Assembly (NCBI GenBank): GCA_900468625.1
Contig: UBUL01000012.1
Location: 1-64,000 of the forward strand
Length of the DNA: 64,000 nt
Reading direction: 5' to 3'
Origin: Hyphomicrobiales bacterium
GTDB lineage: Bacteria > Pseudomonadota > Alphaproteobacteria > Rhizobiales > Rhizobiaceae
Both the position numbers and the translations under genes were made by a program. Positions 36,397-46,780 of the stretch are shown in pieces (positions within the stretch are counted from its first letter, which is position 1; each line of letters opens with the position of its first letter). Below the pieces are notes generated by a model. It made no database searches, had not been told where the DNA came from, and worked only from the letters and a program-made list of their open reading frames with translations.

Positions 36397-37032
36397 TTAC
36401 ATCACATCATCCGGATGCCGGCCCGGCTTATGATGATAGGTCGGGAAGGTCCAGCCGAACCAGAGCGCGCCGCCGCGCACCACGAAGGCCGCCGTCACGC
36501 CCAATCCCGCGGACGCATAGAGCGGCAGCATCGTCGCGTTGGCGGCAGTAAAGACGCCGGCGCCGACAAGCGAAGCGGTCACATAGATTTCCGGACGCAG
36601 CAGCACCGAAGGTTCGTTCGCCAGCAGATCGCGCAGGATGCCGCCGAAGGTCGCCGTCAGTGCGCCAGTGACGATGGCGACGGTGGGCGAGCCCGTTGCC
36701 GCCATGCCCTTTGCCGCTCCCATGACGCAATAGGCCGATAGTCCGACCGCATCGAGCCAAATGAGCAGCCGGTAGCGCGATTCGAAGAGATGCGCGGTGA
36801 AAAAGACTAGGACGCCGACCACGGCGCAGATGACGATATAGGTCGGGTTCAGCACCCAGAAGACAGGCACTCGGCCAAGGACGATATCGCGTAGCGTGCC
36901 GCCGCCGATGCCGGTCACGGCTGCCAAGAAAAGGAAGCCAATCAAGTCAAGCTGCTTGCGCGACGCGGCGAGCGCGCCGGTTGCGGCAAAGAGGGCGACG
37001 CCGGCATAATCAAGAAACGAGAGAAGCGACAT
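36397..37032 (-). CDS. Trimeric intracellular cation channel family protein (UPF0126)
   Basis: A 211-residue membrane protein with seven predicted hydrophobic segments and two internal repeats, each carrying the TRIC GGG/GGxxRD motif: GIGGGTLRDIVLGRVP near residue 38 and ATFGGILRDLLANEPSVL near 125. Bacterial TRIC proteins form homotrimeric potassium-permeable channels. The start at 37032 is chosen because MSLLSFLDYAGVALF begins the conserved domain; the longer frame upstream is Arg-rich and not conserved-looking. It is divergent from the secreted unknown at 37172. Confidence 0.83.
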   Translation of the reverse strand: MSLLSFLDYAGVALFAATGALAASRKQLDLIGFLFLAAVTGIGGGTLRDIVLGRVPVFWVLNPTYIVICAVVGVLVFFTAHLFESRYRLLIWLDAVGLSAYCVMGAAKGMAATGSPTVAIVTGALTATFGGILRDLLANEPSVLLRPEIYVTASLVGAGVFTAANATMLPLYASAGLGVTAAFVVRGGALWFGWTFPTYHHKPGRHPDDVM

Positions 37033-37171
37033 CGAGAACTCCAACGGGCGCCGGCGATTTTTCCGAAATGAATCACGACGGCAAGGGCCGCGCAAGCCGG
37101 CGCATGCAAAGATGCCGGGACGGTTACGGCGGCCATCGCGATCTCGACGGCGCTTCGAAAAGGAATCCCCC

Positions 37172-37651
37172 GTGAAATCCCTGCTGATCGTGATTTTCAA
37201 TCTCATCGCACTCGTGTTCATGCCTGCGGTGGCCGAGGCGCAGCAATCGATCCTGCAGGATCCGGTCGCCTTCGAGAAGGATCACTTCACCAAGAGCTGC
37301 GACGGCCAGGTAAGCTTCGGCGATCACTTCGCCACTCAGCAGGATATCAACAACGACAAGCTGATGGATATCGTCATCAACGAGGGCGAGATCACCTGCA
37401 AGGGCGAAAAGCAGGCTTATTGCACCGACGACGGCTGCCCCTACAACTTCTATGTCCAGGTGGCCGAGGGCGGATATCTGCTTGTCGCCACGGCAAAGAC
37501 CTATGGCTACGATTTCATCCTGCGCTTCGGCAACATGGTGCTGGTCATGAAGATGCATCCGCGCTTCTGCGACCGCAAGGATGGCGAAGCCGCCTGCGAA
37601 ATCACCGTCAGGGTGCGCGGCACCAAATTCGTCACCATATCGCAGAAATAG
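37172..37651 (+). CDS. Secreted hypothetical protein
   Basis: A 159-residue protein of unknown function. A signal peptide (LLIVIFNLIALVFMPAVAEA, cleavage near residue 23) is followed by a Cys-containing periplasmic domain with at least six Cys (C in KSCDG, EITCK, AYCTDDGCPY, RFCDR, AACEI), which suggests disulfides. GTG 37172 is used because AAGGAA lies 8-10 bases upstream and the signal sequence starts there. No domain is recognised. It stands alone between a TRIC channel and a YdcF protein. Confidence 0.65.
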   Translation: MKSLLIVIFNLIALVFMPAVAEAQQSILQDPVAFEKDHFTKSCDGQVSFGDHFATQQDINNDKLMDIVINEGEITCKGEKQAYCTDDGCPYNFYVQVAEGGYLLVATAKTYGYDFILRFGNMVLVMKMHPRFCDRKDGEAACEITVRVRGTKFVTISQK

Positions 37652-37710
37652 GCATACGGTCCGAACACGTCGCTACAGTCCGGGCACGTTATCACGGCTG
37701 GGGCACGTCA

Positions 37711-38502
37711 TCACGGCCCGGGATAGAGCGCCGAGGTGCGGCCCACGGCATAGTAGCCCACCAGGCCGACCCATTCGCGCAGGCCGGTTGCCAGGAGCTG
37801 CGCATTGCGCGAGGGCTGCGTGAAATCGAAGCCGAGCGTTTCCTTGCCGGTGCTGCGATAATCGACCGGCCAGGGCACGACATCGATGCCCTGCTTGCGG
37901 AAAATGCCGATCGAACGCGGCATATGGAAGCCAGACGTGATCAGCAGGCAATCCGAAAGCCCGTTCTGCGCCAGCAGTTCCTTGGTATTGACGGCATTTT
38001 CGAAGGTGGTGCGTGAGGTCCTGTCCTCGACCATGCGGCTTGTCGGAATACCGAGCGCGGTGAAGAAGCGCTCGGAAATCACGGCATCGCCTTCATAAGT
38101 GCCGCCGATCGAGCCATCCCCGCCGGAGATCACGATGCGCGCCTGCGGATATTTTTGTGCGAGCCGCAGCGCCTCGATGAGGCGATCGCCGGCCGAATCG
38201 AGTTCGTAGCCGCCACGGGCCGTCGTCACCTCATTCTGCGTGGCGCCGCCAAGGACGATCATGCATTTGAGATCGGCCGGATCGGCAGCGGGATGCGGAA
38301 AGCGCTCTTCGAGTATCTGCACGGCGTAGGCGCCGGCCGTCGTATAGAGGGAGACGAACAGGATGAGCGCCGACAAGAGCGCGGAGGTGATGACGGTCGC
38401 CCGCCAGCGCAGCAGCGCGGCGATGAATGCCAGGAGGACGAAGAGAAACGCCAGCGACAGCGGCTGACCGAAGATCCAGACAAGTTTCGAAAAAACGAAC
38501 AC
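37711..38502 (-). CDS. YdcF family protein (DUF218, SanA/ElyC-like)
   Basis: A 263-residue protein with two N-terminal membrane helices (about 8-27 and 37-60) and a DUF218 domain: CMIVLGGA, RIVISGGDGSIGG, the acidic-Arg segment VEDRTSRTTFENA and LLITSGFHMPRS. Related E. coli proteins ElyC and SanA affect envelope precursor metabolism and vancomycin permeability. The family resembles nucleotide-binding proteins, but its chemistry is unknown. No clear operon partners. Confidence 0.8.
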   Translation of the reverse strand: MFVFSKLVWIFGQPLSLAFLFVLLAFIAALLRWRATVITSALLSALILFVSLYTTAGAYAVQILEERFPHPAADPADLKCMIVLGGATQNEVTTARGGYELDSAGDRLIEALRLAQKYPQARIVISGGDGSIGGTYEGDAVISERFFTALGIPTSRMVEDRTSRTTFENAVNTKELLAQNGLSDCLLITSGFHMPRSIGIFRKQGIDVVPWPVDYRSTGKETLGFDFTQPSRNAQLLATGLREWVGLVGYYAVGRTSALYPGP

Positions 38503-38736
38503 GGCATATCCTTAGGCTTGTCGGCAAAACGATTCGCTTTTCTCCCTAGCAGATTTTTGTGCGCTGCAATGTGGCTATTTCGATCGCTGCGGTGCCAGGG
38601 CCGAACTAACGAAGCGCTGATTGAAGCGGTGCTATGTCAAGGGGCGATGGGGCGGGCTGGGGAGTGGCGGTTGGTATGACGTTGGGCGGGTGCAAAGGTT
38701 GAAGCAAATCATCGACAAGCGGAAAGCAGGTATGAC

Positions 38737-38988
38737 TTATGAAAGCAGCCTCTTCTTTGCAAATGCTCTGCCGGAATGAGATTTCAGATAGGTCTCAAAT
38801 TCCAATGCACGGTATTTATCCAGGAATGCAGAATACCAAAGAAGAACCCACGGCGCGAATTTCGCGGTATGAGACGACTTACCGGCATTGTGGTCGGCAA
38901 GTCGTTGCTTAAGATCTGACGTTGCCCCTGTATATTGCTGGTCGGGAAAATCCACGCTTTGAAGGATGCAAACGTACCACATCCGCAT
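38737..38988 (-). CDS. GIY-YIG nuclease family protein
   Basis: An 83-residue single-domain protein with the GIY-YIG core: WYVCILQS and QYTGATSDLKQRLADHNAG (the Tyr...Tyr-x-Gly and Arg), then APWVLLWYSAF and the Glu in RALEFETYLKSHSGRAFAKK. It matches the UPF0213-like group of small endonuclease-fold proteins, usually of unknown role. The start at 38988 is chosen by the domain boundary; the longer frame upstream is not conserved-looking. It lies about 180 bases beyond tRNA-Ala on the same strand. Confidence 0.75.
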   Translation of the reverse strand: MRMWYVCILQSVDFPDQQYTGATSDLKQRLADHNAGKSSHTAKFAPWVLLWYSAFLDKYRALEFETYLKSHSGRAFAKKRLLS

Positions 38989-39142
38989 TCCGATCAATTG
39001 GCATCCGGTGATCCGAACGCAAATCATATATGCAATCGAGCTTGCCTTGGTATCTGCAAATGTTTTGAAGAGATTTAAGCCCGTCGTCGCCCTGCGGGCT
39101 TTGCCGGACACAGCTTCGGCCTAACGGTTTCCCGCGGCTGCG

Positions 39143-39169
39143 CCACGCGAAGCCCGTAAGGGCGAAGCG

Positions 39170-39172
<3 letters not shown>
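39143..39172 (-). terminator. Hairpin at the 3' end of tRNA-Ala
   Basis: On the minus strand CCACGC-TTCG-CCC-TTAC-GGG-CTTC-GCGTGG begins with the tRNA CCA triplet itself. It may act in 3' processing or termination, but no T-tract follows. Confidence 0.4.
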
Positions 39173-39245
<73 letters not shown>

Positions 39246-39352
39246 ATCAAGGTGGTGCCGTTTGACCGGCCCTGGGTCCCTTCCGAGCGCTTCGCCCGTC
39301 GGGGTGGCGGCTTATTACTTGTGGTTTTCACAGATAGCAAGCCGAAAAATTC

Positions 39353-39382
39353 GGCCCGGGAAATTTTTTCTTTCACCGGGCC
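39353..39382 (-). terminator. Terminator-like hairpin after the TIGR02300 gene
   Basis: GGCCCGG/CCGGGCC arms around an A/T-rich loop, 15 bases beyond the TIGR02300 stop; the following minus-strand sequence has GAATTTTTCGG. Confidence 0.5.
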
Positions 39383-39396
39383 GGCTGTCTTCGAGA

Positions 39397-39777
39397 TCAG
39401 ACGTCGTCTTCGTCGCCGGTGACGCCGATGATGTCGCTCATGTCGTCATCGTCTTCATCTTCGTCGGCTTCGAGGAAGGTGTCGTCGTCATCGTCGCCGA
39501 TCTCGACGTCGTCGTCGCCCATGTCCGGAATGTCGTCGCCGCCTGCCGCATCGTCGGCATCTTCGAGCGATACCAGTTCGACTTCGGTGTTTTCGGTATC
39601 GACTTCAGCCACTTCGTCTTCTTCCGGGACTTCCTTGGAAGCGGAGGTTTCCTCGAAGAAGGACAAGGGCCAGGACTTGCCGGTATAGGGCGAGACCACC
39701 GGATCCCGGTTCAGGTCATAGAACTTCTTGCCGGTATCCGGGTCGGTACGTTTTGTTCCAAGTTCCGCTTTCGCCAC
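39397..39777 (-). CDS. TIGR02300 family protein
   Basis: A 126-residue alphaproteobacterial protein of unknown function. A short conserved N-terminus (AKAELGTKRTDPDTGKKFYD, then LNRDPVVSPYTGKSWPLSFF) precedes an extremely acidic Asp/Glu tail (about residues 50-126). The N-terminal pattern recalls small rubredoxin/zinc-ribbon remnants but lacks Cys. GTG 39777 is used because it begins the conserved block; an ATG 39 bases upstream is possible. The acidic tail suggests binding to basic partners such as ribosomal proteins or nucleoid proteins; this is speculation. Confidence 0.8.
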   Translation of the reverse strand: MAKAELGTKRTDPDTGKKFYDLNRDPVVSPYTGKSWPLSFFEETSASKEVPEEDEVAEVDTENTEVELVSLEDADDAAGGDDIPDMGDDDVEIGDDDDDTFLEADEDEDDDDMSDIIGVTGDEDDV

Positions 39778-39937
39778 TGTCAAAGCCTCATGAATGGCCG
39801 AATGAAAATTCGGCAATGCCGGGGGAAGCCGGCGTTTTAAGGGAAATATCAGCCGGTCCCCTTAATCGTTGTGGCCGTTTCTGTCAAAGCTAAAGTTCAC
39901 GCTGCCGCATACCCTATTTTCACGCATTGCGGGATGA

Positions 39938-41407
<1,470 letters not shown>

Positions 41408-41494
41408 TAGACCGCGCCATCGGCCGTTCGAAGCCTGCCGTGCGGTATTTCCCGGCAGGTTTCCTGGGAATGGCGCTGCAAACGGACCGAAGCC

Positions 41495-42130
41495 ATGTAT
41501 CAGCCTCCCCATCATCGCGAAGACGATCTCGGCACGCAGCATCAGCTGATCCGCGCGCATCCGCTGGGAATGCTCATTACGGCCGGAGACGGTGGGCTGA
41601 TGGCCAATGCCGTGCCGTTCCACCTCAATGCCGGGCTTTCGCCGAAGGGGACGCTGCAGGCACATGTGGCCAGGGCGAACGGGCAGTGGAAGGAGATTGC
41701 GGCCGGAGCACCCGTACTCGTCGTCTTCCAGGGCGCCGATATCTACATCACGCCCTCCTGGTATGCGACGAAGCGTGAGACCGGCAAGGTGGTGCCGACC
41801 TGGAACTATGCGATGGTACAGGTGCGCGGGCCTGCGCGGACGATCGAGGACCCGGCCTGGCTGCGCGCGCAGATCAGTGCGCTGACCGGCGAAAACGAGA
41901 GCGACCGTGCAAAGCCCTGGGCGGTGGAAGACGCGCCGCCAGACTTCATCGCAACCCAGATGAAAGGCATCGTCGGCATCGAAATCGACATCGAGACGAT
42001 TGACGGCAAATGGAAGGTGAGCCAGAACCGGCCGCTGGCTGACCGACAGGGCGTCGCCGAAGGCCTTTCGGCGATCGATCGTACGGAGGCAGCGGAAATG
42101 GCCGATCTGGTGCGTCGCTACAGCAAATAA
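41495..42130 (+). CDS. FMN-binding negative regulator (PaiB family)
   Basis: A 211-residue flavin-binding split-barrel protein of the PaiB/YtlR type: [11 protein letters not shown] at the N-terminus, [21 protein letters not shown] and [21 protein letters not shown], then a C-terminal helical part with [13 protein letters not shown]. Bacillus PaiB represses sporulation and protease genes with PaiA; in rhizobia the role is untested and enzymatic function is possible. It lies between aroA and cmk, which are normally neighbours. Confidence 0.82.
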   Translation: MYQPPHHREDDLGTQHQLIRAHPLGMLITAGDGGLMANAVPFHLNAGLSPKGTLQAHVARANGQWKEIAAGAPVLVVFQGADIYITPSWYATKRETGKVVPTWNYAMVQVRGPARTIEDPAWLRAQISALTGENESDRAKPWAVEDAPPDFIATQMKGIVGIEIDIETIDGKWKVSQNRPLADRQGVAEGLSAIDRTEAAEMADLVRRYSK

Positions 42131-42159
42131 CCGAAGACCGGGCAGGGACGGAAGAAGAC

Positions 42160-42792
42160 ATGATCATCGCCATCGACGGACCTGCGGCTGCCGGCAAGGG
42201 AACTCTGGCGCGCCGGATCGCCGAAGCCTATGGCTATCATCATCTGGATACCGGCCTCACCTACCGCGCGACCGCCAAGGCCCTGCTCGATGCCGGGCTG
42301 CCGCTCGACGACGAGGCGATTGCCGAAGGCATGGCACGCAAGGTGGATCTCGCCGGGCTTGACCGGACCGTTCTGTCCCGGCACGAGATCGGCGAAGCAG
42401 CCTCGAAGATCGCCGTCATGCCGTCCGTGCGCAGGGCGCTGGTCGAAGCGCAGCGCCGTTTTGCGCAAAAGAGGCCTGGCGCCGTGCTCGACGGCCGCGA
42501 TATCGGCACCGTCGTCTGCCCCGATGCGCTGGTGAAGCTCTATGTGACGGCTTCGGCTGAAGTCCGGGCGAAACGGCGCTATGAAGAAATCGTCGAAGCC
42601 GGAGGCAGCGCCGATTACGACGCCATCTTCGAGGATGTGAAACGGCGCGACGAGCGCGATATGGGCCGCACGGACAGCCCGCTGAAACCGGCTGAAGACG
42701 CGTACTTGCTAGATACCTCAGAAATGAGTATAGAAGCGGCGTTTCAGACGGCAAAATCGATCATCGAGGCCGCTCTGAGCCGAAATGCCTGA
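42160..42792 (+). CDS. cmk: (d)CMP kinase
   Basis: A 210-residue cytidylate kinase that phosphorylates CMP and dCMP. The P-loop is GPAAAGKGT at about 7-15. DTGLTYRA (substrate), [13 protein letters not shown] and [10 protein letters not shown] (NMP-binding and lid) follow. It starts 29 bases after the PaiB-like gene and is followed by rpsA, the common aroA-cmk-rpsA arrangement with one inserted gene. Confidence 0.95.
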   Translation: MIIAIDGPAAAGKGTLARRIAEAYGYHHLDTGLTYRATAKALLDAGLPLDDEAIAEGMARKVDLAGLDRTVLSRHEIGEAASKIAVMPSVRRALVEAQRRFAQKRPGAVLDGRDIGTVVCPDALVKLYVTASAEVRAKRRYEEIVEAGGSADYDAIFEDVKRRDERDMGRTDSPLKPAEDAYLLDTSEMSIEAAFQTAKSIIEAALSRNA

Positions 42793-42974
42793 AAATATGA
42801 GCGGCCTTCGCGCGCCTAGCGCCGGAAACCGCCGATTTCAAGATAGCCTGACATTCCGTCCAAGCGCCGGATAGCTTCCCGAAGGGAGGCGGACTGGGGT
42901 CAGGCCTGTTCAACGCGAACCACCGGCGCACCAGTGTCCAGATTGTATCAATCAAGGACACGCCAGGAGATTTT

Positions 42975-44678
42975 ATGTCTGTAACTTCCCCCTCTCGCGA
43001 AGATTTCGCGGCCCTTCTCGAAGAATCCTTTGCCAAGAACGATCTGGCTGAAGGCTATGTCACCAAGGGCATCATCACCGCCATCGAAAAGGATGTCGCC
43101 GTTGTGGACGTCGGCCTCAAGGTCGAAGGCCGCATCGCGCTGAAGGAATTCGGTGCGCGCGCCAAGGACGGCACGCTCAAGGTTGGCGATGAAGTCGAAG
43201 TCTATGTCGAGCGCATCGAAAACGCGCTTGGCGAAGCTGTTCTGTCGCGCGAAAAGGCTCGTCGCGAAGAAAGCTGGATCAAGCTCGAAGCCAAGTTCGA
43301 AGCCGGCGAGCGCGTCGAAGGCGTCATCTTCAACCAGGTCAAGGGCGGCTTCACCGTCGATCTCGACGGCGCTATCGCCTTCCTGCCGCGTTCGCAGGTC
43401 GACATCCGTCCGATCCGCGACGTCACCCCGCTGATGCACAACCCGCAGCCCTTCGAAATCCTCAAGATGGACAAGCGCCGCGGCAACATCGTCGTTTCGC
43501 GTCGTACGGTTCTGGAAGAGTCCCGTGCCGAGCAGCGTTCTGAAATCGTTCAGAACCTCGAAGAAGGCCAAGTTGTTGACGGCGTCGTCAAGAACATCAC
43601 CGATTACGGTGCGTTCGTTGACCTCGGCGGCATCGACGGCCTGCTGCACGTCACCGACATGGCATGGCGCCGCGTGAACCATCCGTCGGAAATCCTGTCC
43701 ATCGGCCAGCAGGTCAAGGTACAGATCATCCGCATCAACCAGGAAACCCACCGTATCTCGCTTGGCATGAAGCAGCTCGAGAGCGATCCGTGGGATGGCA
43801 TCCAGGCCAAGTATCCGGAAGGCAAGAAGATTTCCGGTACCGTCACGAATATCACCGACTACGGTGCGTTCGTCGAGCTGGAGCCGGGCATCGAAGGCCT
43901 CATCCACATTTCGGAAATGTCCTGGACCAAGAAGAACGTTCACCCCGGCAAGATCCTGTCCACGAGCCAGGAAGTCGAAGTCGTCGTTCTCGAAGTCGAT
44001 CCGACCAAGCGTCGTATCTCGCTCGGCCTGAAGCAGACGCTGGAAAACCCGTGGGCAGCATTCGCCCGCAACCATCCGGCTGGCACCGAAGTCGAAGGCG
44101 AAGTCAAGAACAAGACCGAATTCGGCCTGTTCATCGGCCTCGACGGCGATGTGGACGGCATGGTTCACCTCTCCGACCTCGACTGGAACCGTCCGGGCGA
44201 GCAGGTCATCGAAGAGTACAACAAGGGTGACGTGGTCAAGGCTGTCGTTCTCGACGTCGACGTCGAGAAGGAACGCATCTCGCTCGGTATCAAGCAGCTC
44301 GGCAAGGACGCAGTCGGCGAAGCAGCAGCTTCCGGCGACCTGCGCAAGAATGCAGTCGTTTCCTGCGAAGTCATCGCAGTCAACGACGGCGGCATCGAAG
44401 TGAAGCTCGTCAACCACGAAGACATCACCTCGTTCATCCGCCGCGCCGATCTGTCGCGTGACCGTGACGAGCAGCGCCCTGAGCGTTTCTCGGTTGGTCA
44501 GGTTGTCGACGCCCGCGTCACCAACTTCTCCAAGAAGGACCGCAAGATCATGCTGTCCATCAAGGCTCTGGAAATCGCAGAAGAGAAGGAAGCCGTTGCT
44601 CAGTTCGGTTCGTCCGACTCGGGCGCTTCGCTCGGCGACATCCTGGGTGCGGCTCTGAAGAACCGCAACGCCGAATAA
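42975..44678 (+). CDS. rpsA: 30S ribosomal protein S1
   Basis: A 567-residue S1 with six S1/OB repeats, the first near residues 29-95. Repeats 3-6 are recognisable by VDGVVKNITDYGAFVDLGGIDG, ISGTVTNITDYGAFVELEPGIEG and related copies, each ending with an R.SLG.KQ block. S1 binds mRNA and helps recruit it to the ribosome. A leader of 180 bases separates it from cmk and a strong terminator follows. Confidence 0.97.
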   Translation: MSVTSPSREDFAALLEESFAKNDLAEGYVTKGIITAIEKDVAVVDVGLKVEGRIALKEFGARAKDGTLKVGDEVEVYVERIENALGEAVLSREKARREESWIKLEAKFEAGERVEGVIFNQVKGGFTVDLDGAIAFLPRSQVDIRPIRDVTPLMHNPQPFEILKMDKRRGNIVVSRRTVLEESRAEQRSEIVQNLEEGQVVDGVVKNITDYGAFVDLGGIDGLLHVTDMAWRRVNHPSEILSIGQQVKVQIIRINQETHRISLGMKQLESDPWDGIQAKYPEGKKISGTVTNITDYGAFVELEPGIEGLIHISEMSWTKKNVHPGKILSTSQEVEVVVLEVDPTKRRISLGLKQTLENPWAAFARNHPAGTEVEGEVKNKTEFGLFIGLDGDVDGMVHLSDLDWNRPGEQVIEEYNKGDVVKAVVLDVDVEKERISLGIKQLGKDAVGEAAASGDLRKNAVVSCEVIAVNDGGIEVKLVNHEDITSFIRRADLSRDRDEQRPERFSVGQVVDARVTNFSKKDRKIMLSIKALEIAEEKEAVAQFGSSDSGASLGDILGAALKNRNAE

Positions 44679-44704
44679 TCTTCGGTCGAAGCCTGGAAAC
44701 AAAA

Positions 44705-44735
44705 GACCCGCCGGAGCGATCCGGCGGGTTTTTCT
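44705..44735 (+). terminator. Rho-independent terminator after rpsA
   Basis: ACCCGCCGG/CCGGCGGGT stem with a six-base loop, then TTTTTCTTT, 26 bases beyond the stop. Confidence 0.9.
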
Positions 44736-44781
44736 TTGTACGTTGCACCGGATCTGGGCCGGCCATTTCATTTCGGAGCAG

Positions 44782-46455
44782 CTATTCCCACGCCACCATG
44801 CGCCGATAGAAATCAAACGCGTGGTCGTTCAACGGATCGCGTAAGGGCTGCGGCAATGCGACAAGCTCCGGCTTGACGCCATCGCCCCGGGCAGCGGTAA
44901 ATCCGGCTTCCGCTTCGTCGGATGCCTCCGCGTCTGCCTGCACCGGCAATTCGTCCGCCTGCTCCTGCTCCTCATCCTCACCCTGTGCGGTCTCCTCGTC
45001 CTGAGCTTGCCTGCTCTCCTCCTCATCGACCGGTTCGACGCGATCGAGCAGCCTGGCTTCGTCGGTCTTCACGGGAGTGTCCGCCGGCAGATAGTTTGCC
45101 ACGACGAAAGGAACGCCGAGCGGAAAAGGCGCAGGCGCGTTTTCCTGCCCCGCAGCCTCATACATTGCCACCGGTGCCGCAACGGATGGCTGCGCTGCCG
45201 GCTTGCCGGGAAGCACGGCGGCGGCAACGGGATCCTGAGGTTGATCCGTAAACGAAGCGGGCATCGCAATAGCCGAAGCCGGACCCCTGGGATCTCCGTT
45301 GGCGGCCGGCGGCGATGGCGATTGTGCCACCGCATCGGTCGTCAGCGCCTGTGCTATTATCTTCTCGACGGAAGAAGAAGGATTGCTGATGATCTGCTGC
45401 AGATCGGAACCGGTCGGCATTGCGGGAGGGCTGATGACCACCTGCAGTCCCTGTTTGATATCGGCTTCTATCTGCTGAATATCGCGCGGCACCGGCGGGG
45501 GTGTCAGCGGCGATCGGATCAACGCCACTTCGGTCGGGAGTGCGGTCTCGGTCGCAATCGCGGACAACAATGACGCCGCAGCCAGATCATCGACAAGGGA
45601 GGCAAGTTGCAAAGACGGAGCGGCGCCCGCCGCGACGGTGCCGCTGCCAGCGGGTGCGGCTTGCGGAGCTGCCGTGGATCCGCTTTGCGCTGTTGATTGC
45701 GCCGGGACCGGCTGGGCGGCAACCGGCGCCGATTGAGCCGAAACAGCCGGTTGCTGCGTCTGCAGTGGCGCGGGCTGTGCGGCAGGCTGAGTTGACGTAG
45801 ACGTCGAGGTGGAGGTGGAGGTGGAGGTGGAGGCGAGTGGTGTGGGCTCTTCTGCTGCCGCGGCAAGAGCTATTGCCGGAGCGGCTGGACCGGTCACCTT
45901 CTGCAGCGGTGCCGATGCCGGCGTCTGCGGGGCTGACATGTCCGTCTCGCCGGCATTCTGTCCGTAGGAATTGACGACGGCCTTCAGCACCGCGTCCGGT
46001 TCGGCCAACGAGGCTGGTTCCAGGTTGAAAGCGAGCTCAGTCGCCTGCGGGCTTGCGGGGTCCGTCAATGCCTCGGCTAGCAACGGCAGCGGTACCGGCG
46101 TAGCCATCCGCACATCCATCCGCTGCTGCGCGACGGTGAGCTGCTGTGGCGTCAGGCTACGGATTGCGGCGGCGACGCGCTGCGCATAGGCGGCACTGCT
46201 CTCGCCCGGTTCACGGGAAACATTCAATACCTGGCTGGCCGTATCGATCGCCGAAAGCAGGCTGTCGAACATCCGCTCGCGGGCCGCGACCAGCAGCATG
46301 TTCAGCTTGCCCTCGACGCTGGCGTTGACCGTACTCGACAGAACGGCAAGCGGCGTTGCCGCCGTCTGAAGCCCGGAAATTTCAGCCGTTGCGGCAATCG
46401 GCTTCTCGATGGACACACCCACAGCGGACACGGCACCAACGGCGGGAAGCAACAT
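44782..46455 (-). CDS. Large low-complexity hypothetical protein
   Basis: A 557-residue protein I do not recognise. The N-terminal part (about 1-150) is ordinary and Ala-rich with a helical LNMLLVAARERMFDSLLSAI segment. The middle (about 160-330) is rich in Pro, Gln and Ala and holds alternating Ser-Thr dipeptides (about 209-222) encoded by a GTGGAG-type hexamer repeat. The C-terminal third is Pro/Ala-rich, then strongly acidic (about 480-525), ending DHAFDFYRRMVAWE. No signal peptide or membrane segment is clear. Hook-length control proteins have a similar composition, but no FliK core is visible. Confidence 0.6.
   Translation of the reverse strand: MLLPAVGAVSAVGVSIEKPIAATAEISGLQTAATPLAVLSSTVNASVEGKLNMLLVAARERMFDSLLSAIDTASQVLNVSREPGESSAAYAQRVAAAIRSLTPQQLTVAQQRMDVRMATPVPLPLLAEALTDPASPQATELAFNLEPASLAEPDAVLKAVVNSYGQNAGETDMSAPQTPASAPLQKVTGPAAPAIALAAAAEEPTPLASTSTSTSTSTSTSTQPAAQPAPLQTQQPAVSAQSAPVAAQPVPAQSTAQSGSTAAPQAAPAGSGTVAAGAAPSLQLASLVDDLAAASLLSAIATETALPTEVALIRSPLTPPPVPRDIQQIEADIKQGLQVVISPPAMPTGSDLQQIISNPSSSVEKIIAQALTTDAVAQSPSPPAANGDPRGPASAIAMPASFTDQPQDPVAAAVLPGKPAAQPSVAAPVAMYEAAGQENAPAPFPLGVPFVVANYLPADTPVKTDEARLLDRVEPVDEEESRQAQDEETAQGEDEEQEQADELPVQADAEASDEAEAGFTAARGDGVKPELVALPQPLRDPLNDHAFDFYRRMVAWE
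45791..45837. repeat. Hexamer microsatellite in the unknown ORF
   Basis: GACGTAGACGTCGAG followed by four GTGGAG-type units; on the coding strand this gives Ser-Thr repeats. A six-base unit keeps frame, so copy-number change would alter only length. Confidence 0.7.
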
Positions 46456-46540
46456 GACATGCTCCTTTGTCTGGCAAGGCGACGATGGAAGCGGGAGGCA
46501 GGTTCTATCAAGGTCCGCTCATGCGGCCTGTGGATTTCCC

Positions 46541-46632
46541 AGAGCGATTCAGGCTCTGAATCGCTCTATCTCCTTGCTTTCATGCAATTCCTGACGGAAA
46601 ACCGCTGCGCAATTTTCCTGGAATTGCTCTAG
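46541..46632. repeat. Dispersed repeat, GGACGGAAAACCGC family, copy 3
   Basis: AGAGCGATTCAGGCTCTGAATCGCTCT, a hairpin, followed by CCTTGCTTTCATGCAATTC, CTGACGGAAAACCGC and TTTTCCTGGAATTGCTCTAG. It occupies the centre of the 325-base gap between the unknown ORF and the RNase D gene. The rest of that gap holds only the RNase D terminator. Confidence 0.65.
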
Positions 46633-46721
46633 CGCCGGATGGCCGAAGTGGCGAGGCGCGAACGCATAGAACTGGAAATCATCCGCAAAATAACAGTCTA
46701 GTCCTTAACAGATCGCTAAAC

Positions 46722-46753
46722 AAAAAAGCCGATGCCGCTTCCGCGGCACCGGC
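46722..46753 (-). terminator. Rho-independent terminator after the RNase D gene
   Basis: On the minus strand GCCGGTGCCGC-GGAA-GCGGCATCGGC is followed by TTTTTTG, 28 bases beyond the stop. Confidence 0.85.
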
Positions 46754-46780
46754 CCTGAATTTGCACGATTAGCGAAGCAA

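Noticed and set aside
44782..46455. FliK-type flagellar hook-length protein
   Set aside because: Pro/Gln/Ala composition is similar, but the conserved FliK C-terminal core is not visible and no flagellar genes are nearby.
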